From assembly GCA_930367215.1 (NCBI GenBank), contig OV884057.1, positions 107,161,284 to 107,225,283 on the forward strand: DNA of 64,000 nucleotides. Direction: 5' to 3'. This DNA comes from Pollenia angustigena (lineage: Eukaryota > Arthropoda > Insecta > Diptera > Polleniidae). How positions within the stretch are numbered: the stretch's first letter is position 1; each line of letters starts with the position of its first letter. Below, in pieces: positions 43,285-54,846 of this stretch. Below the pieces are notes generated by a model. That model did no database searches. It saw only the letters and a list, made by a program, of their open reading frames with translations, and was not told the DNA's origin. The position numbers and the translations under genes were made by a program.

Positions 43285-43391
43285 TTTGAGAACGAACAGT
43301 AAAACGACTTTTATCCAATTAATAAAGTGTAATAAATATTTACCAGCTATCGTTACCAAAACGTGGGGCACGATCCACAAAGCCGGGCAAT
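43210..43391 (-). other. 3' untranslated region of the second gypsy element
   Basis: Between the pol stop and the LTR lies a pure T-run of about 34 bases (43250-43283), preceded by CCCCC. Read on the element strand this is A(n)GGGGG, a candidate polypurine tract about 40 bases from the LTR. No env ORF. Confidence 0.5.
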
Positions 43392-44441
43392 TTATGGTTT
43401 TAAATCGGAAGCATGATACTTCCCAATGTATTTTCCCCTAAGGTCCTCTATATCATATAAATTGTTCCCAATCTTAGCCTTTATGCGACATTTGACGAAT
43501 TTGGGCGTAAACTTTCTATTAATACTTTTTGAAAGGTCACTTAATACATTGTTTTTTCTATAAATAGTCTGTCCAACATCAAAATTTATAGTCCTACTGC
43601 GGAGATTGTATACCCTCGCCGACTTCTCGTGTGCTCTGTCAAGGTTACGTCGTATTTCATCGCGTATATAGGCTAATTTGTCAACGTTGTTTTCAACAGC
43701 AATACCTTCACCGGAATCGCATCCTAATTTTTCCAAAATCTGATAAGTTGTGGCGTGTTGTACCATATTCTGTCCGAAAGTTGCAAAATATGGAGAACAC
43801 TGTATGGAACTATGGAAATCGCTTCTGAGCACAGACAGTATCTGGGGGATGTACCTGTCCCAATCTTTGTGATCTTTGTGGTCCCTAAGGAAGCATCTTA
43901 TCTTGGTAATGATTTCCCCATTTACCCTCTCAGAGGCATTAGAGTGTGGTGCATAGTACCCTGTGGTTACGTGCGTTATTCCATAAATTCTAAAAAAGTC
44001 TGACATTTCCTTGGAAATAAATTGTTTTCCGTTGTCACTGTGGACAAAACGTGGTACACCAAAAGTAGGAAAAATTTCGGTTTGGAAAAATAAGACAACG
44101 TTAGAGGTAGATGCAGTTTTCATGGCTTTAAGGAATACAAATTTTGTGAAGTGGTCGAGACAAACAAAAATTGTAGAGTTCATGCCCTTGGTTAAAGGAT
44201 AGGGGCCAAGGAAATCGCAATATAAACGTTCAAAAGGTCTATTGGTCTTAAACTGGTTTCCCATAATTGGTCTTGAAATTTGGTTGTGCGATTTAATACA
44301 TTTACAAACATCACAGCTCTTAACAAATGACTTGACGTCCTTGACCATCGTTGGCCAGAAATATTTTTGGCGAATTCTGTATAAGGTCTTTATAAACCCT
44401 CCATGACAAGAATTTTCGCAGTCATGAGCGATTTTAATCAC
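43392..44441 (-). CDS. pol: Integrase part of pol, second gypsy element
   Basis: A 349-residue open frame. The zinc domain has HDCENSCHGG and CDVCKCIKS (HHCC). The catalytic core has D in YCDFLGPYPL, D in VHSDNGKQF and E in SNASERVNGE. The C-terminus ends KYHASDLKP. It inserts the cDNA in the genome. Upstream the frame is separated from RNase H (44800-44498) by one frameshift near 44510. The same frameshift is present in the second copy near 48070, so it is older than the duplication of this region. Confidence 0.87.
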   Translation of the reverse strand: MIKIAHDCENSCHGGFIKTLYRIRQKYFWPTMVKDVKSFVKSCDVCKCIKSHNQISRPIMGNQFKTNRPFERLYCDFLGPYPLTKGMNSTIFVCLDHFTKFVFLKAMKTASTSNVVLFFQTEIFPTFGVPRFVHSDNGKQFISKEMSDFFRIYGITHVTTGYYAPHSNASERVNGEIITKIRCFLRDHKDHKDWDRYIPQILSVLRSDFHSSIQCSPYFATFGQNMVQHATTYQILEKLGCDSGEGIAVENNVDKLAYIRDEIRRNLDRAHEKSARVYNLRSRTINFDVGQTIYRKNNVLSDLSKSINRKFTPKFVKCRIKAKIGNNLYDIEDLRGKYIGKYHASDLKP

Positions 44442-45084
44442 CGAATCTGTAAGTGACTTGGGTATCCAGAGACGCCAAAGACTTTGTTCTTCATTTTCTA
44501 TACCTTGCTAAATTGAACGCGTTTAAAAACCAGGTTGTCTAAAATACAAAGGTCTGGAAGGGAATCCTCATTTTCGCCGATGTATTTCTTCAGATTTTGA
44601 TAATCTTCATCCTTGAAGTGGGCCGACGATAAATCAACATCATAACTTGCATTTGACAATTTTATTTCCTCGATATCCATTCTTGATAAACAGTCAGGCA
44701 CCACATTCATAGACCCCTTTCTGTGTTCAATTTTAAAATCATAAACTTGTAACTTGAGACTCCAGCGAGCCAAACGTCCACTTAAGTCCTTTTGGGACAT
44801 CAGCCACTTAAGTGAGGAGTGATCCGTTATAATTTTAAAGGGTACACCATCAATATATTGTCTAAATTTGTTAACGCAAACAACAGCTGCCAGACACTCA
44901 AGTTCTGTTACAGTGTAATTCTTTTGTGACTTATTAATTTTCTTTGAAACGTAGGCAATTGGATGCTCTCTGTTTTGTTCGTCATACTGAATAAGAACAC
45001 CACCTACGCCAGTTCTAGAGGCATCGCATTAGATAACAAACTCTTTGCTAAAGTCAGGCTGGGACAGAACAGGAGCTGATGAAA
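43825..45084 (-). repeat. Direct duplication of pol, left copy, flanking Jockey C
   Basis: This segment (start TTCTGAGCACAG, end GAGCTGATGAAA) recurs at 47399-48626 in the same orientation, with Jockey copy C exactly between. The copies are nearly identical. The right one lacks 16 bases (AAGCATCTTATCTTGG) and about 17 bases near 48330. The left one has a stop where the right has Gln (CATTAGATAAC against CATTGGATAAC on the + strand). Confidence 0.93.
44498..45060 (-). pseudogene. pol: RNase H part of pol, left copy
   Basis: It reads RNase H motifs (TELECLAA, ITDHSSLKWL, GRLARWSLKLQ, VVPDCLSRM) from about 45060 to 44498, with a TAA near 45030. It is a separate duplicate of the corresponding part of the ORF at 48265-50109, and the undamaged right copy lacks the 17-base stretch that this one keeps. 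Neither copy alone gives a full pol. Confidence 0.8.
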
Positions 45085-47398
45085 CTTTTTTTTTTTTTTT
45101 TTTTTGTCATTATGTATTTGTTTATTGAATCTTCATATATTAAATATGAACTAACAATAATTAATCAAATCTTAACCTAATACGTTATTTTATCTCCTGC
45201 CAGTGCCAGACAAAATTTTGTTCATCACGGGTTATGTTCACTTTTATAGGTGTTTATCGCTCATCTATTTGGGTAAGTGCTGCAGTGTCTCTTCTTCTTA
45301 AGCGAGTGTGGCCGCCATGATTTAAAATATTTCGAGCTAGTGGATTTGGGTGTTGTTCAAGCCTTTTTAAATATTTTATTGCATATTTTGTAATCATAGA
45401 TTTCACTAATGGCACATTGAGATCCTTATGAATGTTTGAGTTTTTAACATACCAGGGAGCGGCTGTGATTATTCGAAGAAGTTTATTTTGGCGCCTTTGA
45501 ATTTTGTCGATATTAGAGGCCGAGGCAGTGCCTAGTTGAATACCGTAGCACCAGATAGGCTTTAAGATAGAGTTGTAAAGTAGAAGCTTGCAATCCAGAC
45601 TAAGGACAGAATTTCTTCCAATAAGCCAATGAATTTGAATGGCTTTTAGTTTCATTTGAGTTAATTTTGCCTCTATATGGCATTTCCACGTTAATCGCCG
45701 ATCCAGATGTATACCGAGATATTTAACATGCGAATGTTGAGGAATTATTTGATTATTGATTGTAATAGGGGGGCATGATTCCCGGCGCAAAGTGAATGTT
45801 ATATGTACACATTTTTGCTCATTGACCATTATCCTCCATTGTCTTAACCATATTTCTAGTTGAAATATATGATGCTTAGAAAAGCTGTATCGTCTGCAAA
45901 TGTTGAAGTTTGTGTGTAGTTGCTTGTTGGCATGTCCGAAGTATAAATTAAGTATAATAGGGGGCCCAGGATGCTGCCTTGTGGGACTCCAGCGGCAATG
46001 GGCTGAGGTGAACTTAAGAAATTTCCTTCTTTAATAATAAATTGACGACCGACTAAGTAGCTTTCTAGCAGCTTGTGTGTGTTTGCTGGTAAATTTTGCT
46101 TCAATTTGTGTAATAAGCCTTCATGCCAGACTTTGTCAAAAGCTTGCGAAACATCGATGAAGAGTGCTGAGCAATATTTCTTTTCTTCAAATGCTTTTCT
46201 TATGACATGTACTATTCGATGAGTCTGCTCGATTGTGCTGTGTTTTCTTCTAAATCCGAACTGATGGTTTGGAATACATCTATTTTCACTTAAAATTGGT
46301 GTTAATTTTGAAACTAATAATTTCTCAAACAGCTTTGACATATTTGATAATAAGCTAATAGGTCTATAAGACTCAACTTTTGTATGATCTTTACCTGGCT
46401 TTGGTATCATGGTAACTAAGGAAACCTTCCATTTTTCAGGATAGTATTCAAGGCGTAAAATAGCATTAAAAATAAAAAGAATAATTTTCTTTGCTATGCG
46501 AGGTAGCTCCAAAAGCATTTTATTACTAATTTTATCAATACCAGGTGCCTTCTTACTGTTTAAGTCACAAATAGCCTTTTCGATTTCTCCTATCTCGAAT
46601 CTGAGGGGAATAGCTGCTCTAGCATCAACAGGTGGTAACTCGACCGCAATATTGTGAGATATATTTGGTGTAAATACGTTTTTCAAGTGACTAACAAACA
46701 GATTTCCTTTTTCAATATCGTTTCTTGCCCAACTACCATTCAAGTTTCTTAATGGTGGCTTAGATATAACTGGCCTTTTTAGATTTCTAGCTGCACGCCA
46801 TAATGAGTAGTCAGATTGTGGAGTTGCATCAAGTTCCTTAAGATATATTTCTAGAGAAGCCGTTTTCTGATTCTGTAGCAACTTTCTCAGCCTTTTTGTG
46901 CATTCTTTTAATAAAATCTTAAGTTGCGGGGATCTGTAAAGTTGCCACTCTCTTCGAACTCTCCTTTTTTCAGTCAAGAGCCGCTCGACATCTGAAGAAC
47001 ATATTTTATTATTTTTAATTTTTTTGGGGGTAACGCTGGAGTGTTGAACAGCTAGTTTAAGATAACTGTCAAAGTTAACAAGAGAGAGATCCACATTCTC
47101 CGGTGTACTAAGCGGAATATTTTCTGTGCAATGGGCACTGAGAAATTTTTTATATTTTAACCAATTTATTTGTGTGGCTGGCGTCGCTAAGTAACCTGAC
47201 GAAAATACAATTCTATTTGGGTTCGATATAGTAACAATTGTAGGTGTGTGGTCGGATGATAATTCTAAAGAAGCTTCAACATGAATCGTTTCTGTGGGGA
47301 TGTTTTTAACCACGCCAAAGTCGATAACATCTGGAATTTTTTGCTGATCAGTAGGCCAATATGTTGGTTGCCCGCTCTCGACCACATTTAAACCCATT
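45085..47398 (-). mobile_element. Jockey-type element, copy C, 5' truncated
   Basis: The 3' end has a T-run of about 20 (45086-45106), which is the poly(A) tail, then the same 3' untranslated sequence as copy B. It is truncated at 47398 within the endonuclease region (a GLNVVESGQPTYW-like start). It lies between 1.2-kb direct repeats of the gypsy pol in place of the usual 5-15 bp TSD. Confidence 0.9.
45254..47398 (-). pseudogene. Jockey C ORF2: part of endonuclease plus reverse transcriptase
   Basis: Open from the truncation at 47398 to 45856: end of the endonuclease (SSDHTPTI), then reverse transcriptase with KVESYRPISLLSNMSKLFE, FIDVSQAFDKVWHEG, GVPQGSILGPLLY and TFADDTAF. A deletion of about 43 bases at 45875 relative to copy B shifts the frame. 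The rest (45829-45254) encodes the C-terminal part (NEQKCVHITF, VKYLGIHLDRRLTW, RIITAAPWYVKN). It keeps the C-terminal stretch that copy B lost, so B and C complement each other as evidence for the family sequence. Confidence 0.88.
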
Positions 47399-48626
47399 CT
47401 GAGCACAGACAGTATCTGGGGAATGTACCTGTCCCAATCTTTGTGATCTTTGTGGTCCCTAAGGTAATGATTTCCCCATTTACCCTCTCAGAGGCATTAG
47501 AGTGTGGTGCATAGTATCCTGTGGTTACGTGCGTTATTCCATAAATTCTAAAAAAGTCTGACATTTCCTTGGAAATAAATTGTTTTCCGTTGTCACTGTG
47601 GACAAAACGTGGTACACCAAAAGTAGGAAAAATTTCGGTTTAGAAAAATAAGACAACGTTAGAGGTAGATGCAGTTTTCATGGCTTTAAGGAATACAAAT
47701 TTTGTGAAGTGGTCGAGACAAACAAAAATTGTAGAGTTCATGCCCTTGGTTAAAGGATAGGGGCCAAGGAAATCGCAATATAAACGTTCAAAAGGTCTAT
47801 TGGTCTTAAACTGGTTTCCCATAATTGGTCTTGAAATTTGGTTGTGCGATTTAATACATTTACAAACATCACAGCTCTTAACAAATGACTTGACGTCCTT
47901 GACCATCGTTGGCCAGAAATATTTTTGGCGAATTCTGTATAAGGTCTTTATAAACCCTCCATGACAAGAATTTTCGCAGTCATGAGCGATTTTAATCACC
48001 GAATCTGTAAGTGACTTGGGTATCCAGAGACGCCAAAGACTTTGTTCTTCATTTTCTATACCTTGCTAAATTGAACGCGTTTAAAAACCAGGTTGTCTAA
48101 AATACAAAGGTCTGGAAGGGAATCCTCATTTTCGCCGATCTATTTCTTCAGATTTTGATAATCTTCATCCTTGAAGTGGGCCGACGATAAATCAACATCA
48201 TAACTTGCATTTGACAATTTTATTTCCTCGATATCCATTCTTGATAAACAGTCAGGCACCACATTCATAGACCCCTTTCTGTGTTCAATTTTAAAATCAT
48301 AAACTTGTAACTTGAGACTCCAGCGAGCCAAACATGGGACATCAGCCACTTAAGTGAGGAGTGATCCGTTATAATTTTAAAGGGTACACCATCAATATAT
48401 TGTCTAAATTTGTTAACGCAAACAACAGCTGCCAGACACTCAAGTTCTGTTACAGTGTAATTCTTTTGTGACTTATTAATTTTCTTTGAAACGTAGGCAA
48501 TTGGATGCTCTCTGTTTTGTTCGTCATACTGAATAAGAACACCACCTACGCCAGTTTTAGAGGCATCGCATTGGATAACAAACTCTTTGCTAAAGTCAGG
48601 CTGGGACAGAACAGGAGCTGATGAAA
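47399..48626 (-). repeat. Direct duplication of pol, right copy
   Basis: Second copy of 43825-45084. It carries integrase N-terminus and core up to a stop at 47640 (TTTAGAAAAAT where the left copy has TTTGGAAAAAT on the + strand), and the RNase H end. Short deletions, each at tiny repeats, distinguish it. It is contiguous with the rest of pol at 48627. Confidence 0.92.
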
Positions 48627-50109
48627 GTGCTATCTTTAATTTCTCAAACGAATCTTTTGCTGCTTCAGTTAAGGAAATTGTCTTTGAAGATTTTTTTAAG
48701 CAATCGGTCAACGGGCCTGCAAGGTCAGCGAAATTGTTTATAAAAACCCTATACCAATTTGCCATCCCTATGAATCGCCGAACTTGTTTTGGACTTTTAG
48801 GTGTAGGAAATTCTTTTATTGTTTTGACCTTCTCCGGGTCAACCTTCAGACACCCGTTGCCTACAATGTAACCGAGATATTTGATTTCCCTTTGGCAAAA
48901 TTTACTTTTACCCACATTAATGGTTAATTTAGCCATTTTTAAACATTCGGCGACTTCAGACAAAAGCATCATATAGGACTCAAAATCTGGACTACATACC
49001 AGCAAGTCATCGAGATATATGAAGACATTTTCCCTAAAGCGCGATGGTATTACTTTATCCATGAGACGGCTCATGGTTTGCGGCCCATTACAAAGTCCAA
49101 ATGGCATAAACTTGTAATGAAAAAGGGGCTTACCCGGTATGGCAAAAGCTGTCTTCTCCCTAGAAGATTCGGAAAGTTTGATTTGTAGGAATGCGTCCTT
49201 TAAGTCAATGCCGCTAATTAAATAGGTGTCTTTCAGTCTACTGAGTAATCCATTAATGTGTGGCAATGGATATGAATCCTTTTTAGTTACCGCGTTCAAT
49301 TTCCTTGAATCTATGAATAGACGTACTTTTCCTGGCTTCCTTACTAACACAGCCGGTGAACACCACGGCGAGTTAGACTCCTCTATAACACCCATGCTTA
49401 GTAAGCGATCTATTTCCTTATGTGCTTCCTCTTGACGAGGTGGAGATAAGGGATAAAGCTTGCACTTAATGAGTACTGCATCCCCGGTGTCTATATGATG
49501 TTCCAATAAATTGGTGCATCCTAGTCCTAGTCTTTCATAAGAAGGAAAATTTAAAACCGTTTGCTCAAGAATTAACTTTTGATCTGGTGTCAAGTCATGG
49601 AATTTAACATTACAATTAAAATCATTTGAAAGTTCTGATATAAAACTAGAAGCAGGTGCAACTAACTCAGGAGCAATCGCGAATTCTCGCCAAAAATTTA
49701 CGCCAAAATAGGCCTCTTGGCTTAACGAGGGAACTATGTAAAAGTCTATATTCTTAGTAACACCTTTGTATTTAATTGGCAAGGAGCAGAATCCGATAAC
49801 GTTTTGTTTTGCGCCGCTGGCAGTTGAAATCGAACTGCTTAATCTTCGGTAAATGATATTGTTTCGCTCTAAAAACGATAAGGAATCGCGACCTAATACG
49901 GATACGTTTGCTCCGGAGTCTAATAACCCAATTAAAATATCATTACATACTTTCACCTTGGCAAATGGTCTATCGTCATCACCACCAAGAATTGTTGATT
50001 CTAGCAATTTTCTAAACATTTTCCTCTTTTTAAAGCGCATCCTACATTTCATTATTTTATTAACTGATTGTTTCAGAGGTCTTGAATAATGTTTGATTCC
50101 ATTGGGCAA
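48265..50109 (-). pseudogene. pol: pol, protease, reverse transcriptase and RNase H, second gypsy element
   Basis: A 614-residue frame. It has the protease active site LLDSGANVSVLG near residue 65. The reverse transcriptase has FIDSRKLNAVTKKDSYPLP, MPFGLCNGPQTM and the active site FIYLDDLLVC. RNase H has FVIQCDASKTGVGGVL and TELECLAAVV up to ITDHSSLKWLM. A deletion near 48330 then shifts the frame. The apparent first residue is a TTG codon and the frame has a stop about 40 bases upstream, so the gag-pol junction is not a simple overlap as in the first gypsy element. Confidence 0.87.
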
Positions 50110-50221
50110 GAAACCGAATTTTCCGTTTGTGTTGAAATATTTGTAAATTTTGTTTTATTTGAAGAGAGAGGAGGAGGGTTGTCAGTGCAGACATTAGAAC
50201 TAAAATCGTCCCACATTCGGA

Positions 50222-51682
50222 CTAGTTTGAACTCGGGGTTGCTAGAGATGGACGAGTGCCCCCGGTCGCCAGGTCGCCCATTTTCTGGTTTCCCTGAAAA
50301 ACATGATTTTTAGGACATGTAGGGGTTAAAACACCCTTATGCCCGCATTTGAAACAAAACGGGGTTTCTATGGTCTTAGCGCAATATATATAAGAATGCC
50401 CATATGAAAGGCAATTCCAACACTGTATGTTTGAAAAATCAAATCTAGCCGGTTTTTTTGATAGGCTAAGGGCTTCGATTTGAGGATCTGCACCTTGCAG
50501 ATCATCCGTTTCTTGAAAGGTGACATCAATCTCATTTTCATTACGAGGCTGACTTATATTTGTATTCTGAAACCTTGTTTCACGAAGAACCTTTTCTGCT
50601 TTTCTAGCCATGTCCCTAAAATCATCCAAGTCACGAGACTGCGTGTTAAATAACAGAAACCGAAGATTTGGGGTTAGATTACGCTTAATAATGTCCAATA
50701 GGGTAAAATCGGGTAATGGATTTTGTAGTCTCAAGTTCATTGAAACAATGGCTGTGTGGTAATCGTCATAACTTTCCTTAAAATTCTGTTTGCGCAATGA
50801 TATTTTTAATATAACTTCATGGTCCGATTCAATATGACCGAATTCCTTTGTCAAGGCATGACGAAGCATGGCATACGTTATATTACGATTTTGCTTAGTA
50901 AAAAGCCAATACCATTGCTCAGCTTTACCACTTAGCAAGACATGGAAATTTGACATCAAGTGCTCATCTGAACATTTAGAACGAGCAGAAAGCGTTTCTA
51001 TTTTAAATAGAAAATCGGATACCGAACCAGTTCCATCAAATGAAATTTTCCATTTCTCAAGTTTAACATTATTTTCATATTCAACACTTGATCCATTTTG
51101 GCCAACCCGTGTGGGATCTGAGTTTACGCTAGGAATATTTGCATTAGGAAAATTTGGTAAAATAACATTCGGCCTATTTAAGGGTGGCCCCCCGATCTGA
51201 GAAATACTATCCCTAATTGTGCCAAGTTCCCTACGAAATTCCTCTCTAGTGTTCCTCATTGTCTGCTCCATTAGAGCCATGAGAGTATCAAATGAGGATT
51301 TCTGATTGTTATTTGAAACGCCAGCAGCGCCATCGCGCGGGCCCAAAGACATATCCAGCTGTGGATTTATATCCGAATCAGAGACTGAAGTTTTGCTACC
51401 CAGTGACACAAAAAGTTGTGGTTGTAAATCAATATTGCCGTTTCCCTCAACTTGAGTATCTGTGTGTAGAGAACAAGAATTCAAATTCTCGGAACTTGCT
51501 GTCTGTTCCATTCGTCCTGCTGTACTAATTGGTGAATGTAAAACTTTAGGTTTAGTATTACTACTACTAGGGTTTTTAAATTCTACCGAATGATTATTAT
51601 TTGAAGTTAAAGAACTCCTAGGGCTTCGTCCTCTATTAAGTGAACTATTCTTAAGACCTCGTGCAGAGTATCTTGTGTTCAT
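50222..51682 (-). CDS. gag: gag of the second gypsy element
   Basis: A 486-residue ORF from ATG at 51682 (MNTRYSARGLKNSSLNRGRS). The N-terminal third is Ser/Asn-rich. The capsid-like core is about residues 205-360 (SFDGTGSVSDFLFKIETL, LLSGKAEQWYWLF, DFTLLDIIKRNLTPNLRFLL). Near the end are CWNCLSYGHSYIYC, a standard CCHC knuckle, and CFKCGHKGVLTPTC, in which no His occupies the usual fourth place. The same irregular second knuckle occurs in the first gypsy element. It forms the particle and binds the genomic RNA. No internal damage. Confidence 0.88.
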   Translation of the reverse strand: MNTRYSARGLKNSSLNRGRSPRSSLTSNNNHSVEFKNPSSSNTKPKVLHSPISTAGRMEQTASSENLNSCSLHTDTQVEGNGNIDLQPQLFVSLGSKTSVSDSDINPQLDMSLGPRDGAAGVSNNNQKSSFDTLMALMEQTMRNTREEFRRELGTIRDSISQIGGPPLNRPNVILPNFPNANIPSVNSDPTRVGQNGSSVEYENNVKLEKWKISFDGTGSVSDFLFKIETLSARSKCSDEHLMSNFHVLLSGKAEQWYWLFTKQNRNITYAMLRHALTKEFGHIESDHEVILKISLRKQNFKESYDDYHTAIVSMNLRLQNPLPDFTLLDIIKRNLTPNLRFLLFNTQSRDLDDFRDMARKAEKVLRETRFQNTNISQPRNENEIDVTFQETDDLQGADPQIEALSLSKKPARFDFSNIQCWNCLSYGHSYIYCAKTIETPFCFKCGHKGVLTPTCPKNHVFQGNQKMGDLATGGTRPSLATPSSN

Positions 51683-52416
51683 AACGAAAATCTATCAGGA
51701 TAAGTCAGTTTACGAAATCAGTAGGACTGATTAAAAAAAATCGTTATACACCAAAACAAAAAAAAATCCAAAATATTAGAATATTTATGTGTACGCGAAA
51801 TATGTAGATATGTATTGAAAAAAAAATAACTAAATACTAAATATAAATTTATTTTTTTAATATATAAGAAAAAATATAGTTATTAAATGCCTTGTAAAAA
51901 TTCATATAAGATAAGGAAAAGATAAACCTCCTCCAAAATGTCAATGTGTAGCTAATAAATCAAATAACAAACAAGAAAAGTGCAATGATTTAGCCTTGAT
52001 CACAGCTAATTCCCATCAACCTCCCTGTGTTATGGCTTTAAGTTGTAATAAGTGAAACATTTGCCAGACTGCGATATTAAAGAATTCTAAACTAAAGATC
52101 TTAAATAGACTTGAATTACAAATGTAGAACAAACGTCAAACGCAACTAAGGAAAAACAATTCTTTAAATTTTCGTCTTGGGCTATTTGAAATTAATACAA
52201 CTTATATGTTGGCTAAAATATAGGGTCTAACTCCACACGTCGCAAATAGATTTTAAAAAGATATTAAAATATCTAAAAAGAGACCATGACCTTACGCATG
52301 TCATCAGGCCTAAAGTTTTTTTCTTTTTCTTTTCCAACTTTAAATCAAACTGTTCAAAAGTAAAAACAAAGAATTTTAGTTTAGCTATCCCGTAATGGTA
52401 AGCTTTCCGTCATATA
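51683..52416 (-). other. Leader of the second gypsy element
   Basis: AT-rich, no ORF. No TGG-starting primer site is found in the first 40 bases after the LTR, unlike the first gypsy element. Confidence 0.55.
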
Positions 52417-52557
52417 TGTTACGCGTGCATATTTCAAAAGGAAAATAAAATCCAAAAAAAAAGATGACGACAAAAAGTTTCGGTATATTTCATTTAAAGT
52501 TAAGAAGGCAATGAAAAGATCTCAGCTAGCTCATAAAACGGTATAACATGGTTCTTA

Positions 52558-53561
52558 ACCAAAAAAAAATAAATACGCATAACATATAACATACTCCTTG
52601 CCTATACACTACCGCAGAGTATGTAAAACAAAAAAAAACATAAAACTTTAAATCCTTACAATGAACCAAAATATTGACTTGATGTTACGCCAATTGGGGT
52701 ACACTTTTCTCCCACCCTACTAGCAATTTACTTGCCAGACTCCATGACAGAAAAATACCCTGAGTCAACTTTCTGTCCCTAGAACTAACACGATTAATTT
52801 GCTAAATTGACATTTTTTCGTAGGTCATCCTTCCCCGTTAGTTAAAAATTAAAATTGCATATTTTTCTCTTAACAAAACTAAGATTTAATATTTATTGAA
52901 AAATTAAACATACTTAAAATGAAATTGATCAAGGCAAAAAAAAAAAAATACATAAAAAAAAGTAATATAAGGAAAATTAATATGTACGTGCAAATATATA
53001 TACACACATGTATTAATGAATTCTCAAAAACTCCAAAAAAAATCTCTTATTATTACTCTATCAATAATTGCAAAAGTTATTCAATGGAACTTCTGGAGTA
53101 TACTAAATGACAAAAAAAAATATGATTAAAACAATACCAAAAAAACTACGTCACAACATTGTTCTTGTTATTGTAAAAACAAGGAACGGACGGAACCGAA
53201 TGTCCAATTATGAATGTTGGAGTCTTACTAGAGTAATAACCAAGTGAGAGCAATAGAAAATTATTAATGAGCAAGTATGGGCACCACTACATTGAAAGCT
53301 TTGCATGTGTGGCATTGTATTGGTTTGTTTACGTTTGCATTTGTTGGTTTTATGCTCTTTTGCTCTTTGTTTTTTGTGTATGTATACACATCGTTCGCTC
53401 TTTTTGCATTTTGATTTAGCATTTGCCCATAGCTGATTAATGAGCATTACTTACAGAGAAAAAATACAATGCAGCATGATCCATTACCTTTGTTCCATAG
53501 TTGGGCCCAGCAGAGGAAAAGGTGATAATCTCTGTTTTTTAAAAAAAATGAATTTATTAAA
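52558..53561. other. LTR segment absent from the partner LTR
   Basis: AT-rich, with many short A-runs and three short ORFs that lack any family motif. It has neither inverted ends nor a TSD, so it looks like original LTR sequence and not an insertion. Confidence 0.55.
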
Positions 53562-54846
53562 CTCAATGAATTAATAATTGACCTGTTACTCTCGATTGTA
53601 GATACATATAGTAAAATAATAAAATGCGTAATAAAGGTTAGGGTTAGCAATACAAAAAAATTGGGTTTACGGGATTATAGGGTAAATGGGGATTGAAAAT
53701 TTCTGCATTTAAGATTAATCATATTTTTTTTTTTTTTTTCCTTTTAATACTAATTTGTTTTAATCCAATTTTTTTTTTTTTTTTTTTTTTAATATTTAAT
53801 TAAGGTTTATATAAAAAAAAAAACACCAAAAAGCAAGATGCCTAAGTTTTAATAGATAAATTTCGAATAATAATTTAGTATAAGAATTGTGGTTAGAAAT
53901 TCAAAAATAAATTGTCTTCCTTCTTAACTTTTAATTTTTTTTTTTTTTTTAATTATTATTTTGTAATTATAATGAGTTTTAATAATATTTTAATTTTTCT
54001 ATATTAAGGTTTGGTTTAACCAAAAAAAAATTTAAAAAAAAAACTACAGTGAACATACATATCTTTAATTCATGTTAGAAAAAAAAAACGATTAAATGTT
54101 AATAAAAAAAAATAATGTTAATTAGAAAAAAATAGGAATTATTTACAGTCGGGGTTTTTCTTTTGCCTTTTCCTTACTTTACGTAGAAAATTCGGGAACA
54201 ATCAGTCACAAGTGACCACATTTGACTTGCTTTGCCAAATGGACACTCTTTCGTTTAATACTACCTCTAATGAAAACAGTTGGAAGCCACTAATTTAAAG
54301 GTAACAAAGTATAGTATTTCCCCAAACTGCTCCAAGAATTATATTCGCTTCTTTCCCAGCGTCAATACTCCACTAGAGCTTAATTCACGTGGTCGGATTC
54401 GGTATAACCGATTAGGAATCCTACGCATAAAATTACTATTTTAATATTCGGAAATTTCCACGTTTTTAATAAAGCATTAGAATTACCTTATCTTTCCTTC
54501 ACACTTAATTTTTCTTTATTTCCCTGTAGAAATAAGAATAGACTTGTAATTTTCACTATTAGAATATTTTAGGAACACTTTTTACATTAATTTTATTTTA
54601 AATTTTACACGAGTAATAAGTCCTGGTGACCGTTGAGTTTAGCTTTCTGATGGCAAATGAATTGCCAAGAGTGGTAATAAATGTCTTTAAGCATTTCATA
54701 AACTGTATAATGTAAAAATATATAAAAAAATTCAACGGTACCCAAATTCCTTTGTTATCGACACTCATCGCTCAATTCTTATACAATATTGTATTAGTAA
54801 GCAATTATTTACTTGAGCCATGATCGCTCTCTAAAGCAGATACACG

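Noticed and set aside
52919..53650. Small ORFs between the LTR blocks
   Set aside because: They are in AT-rich LTR sequence, biased in composition and without motifs.
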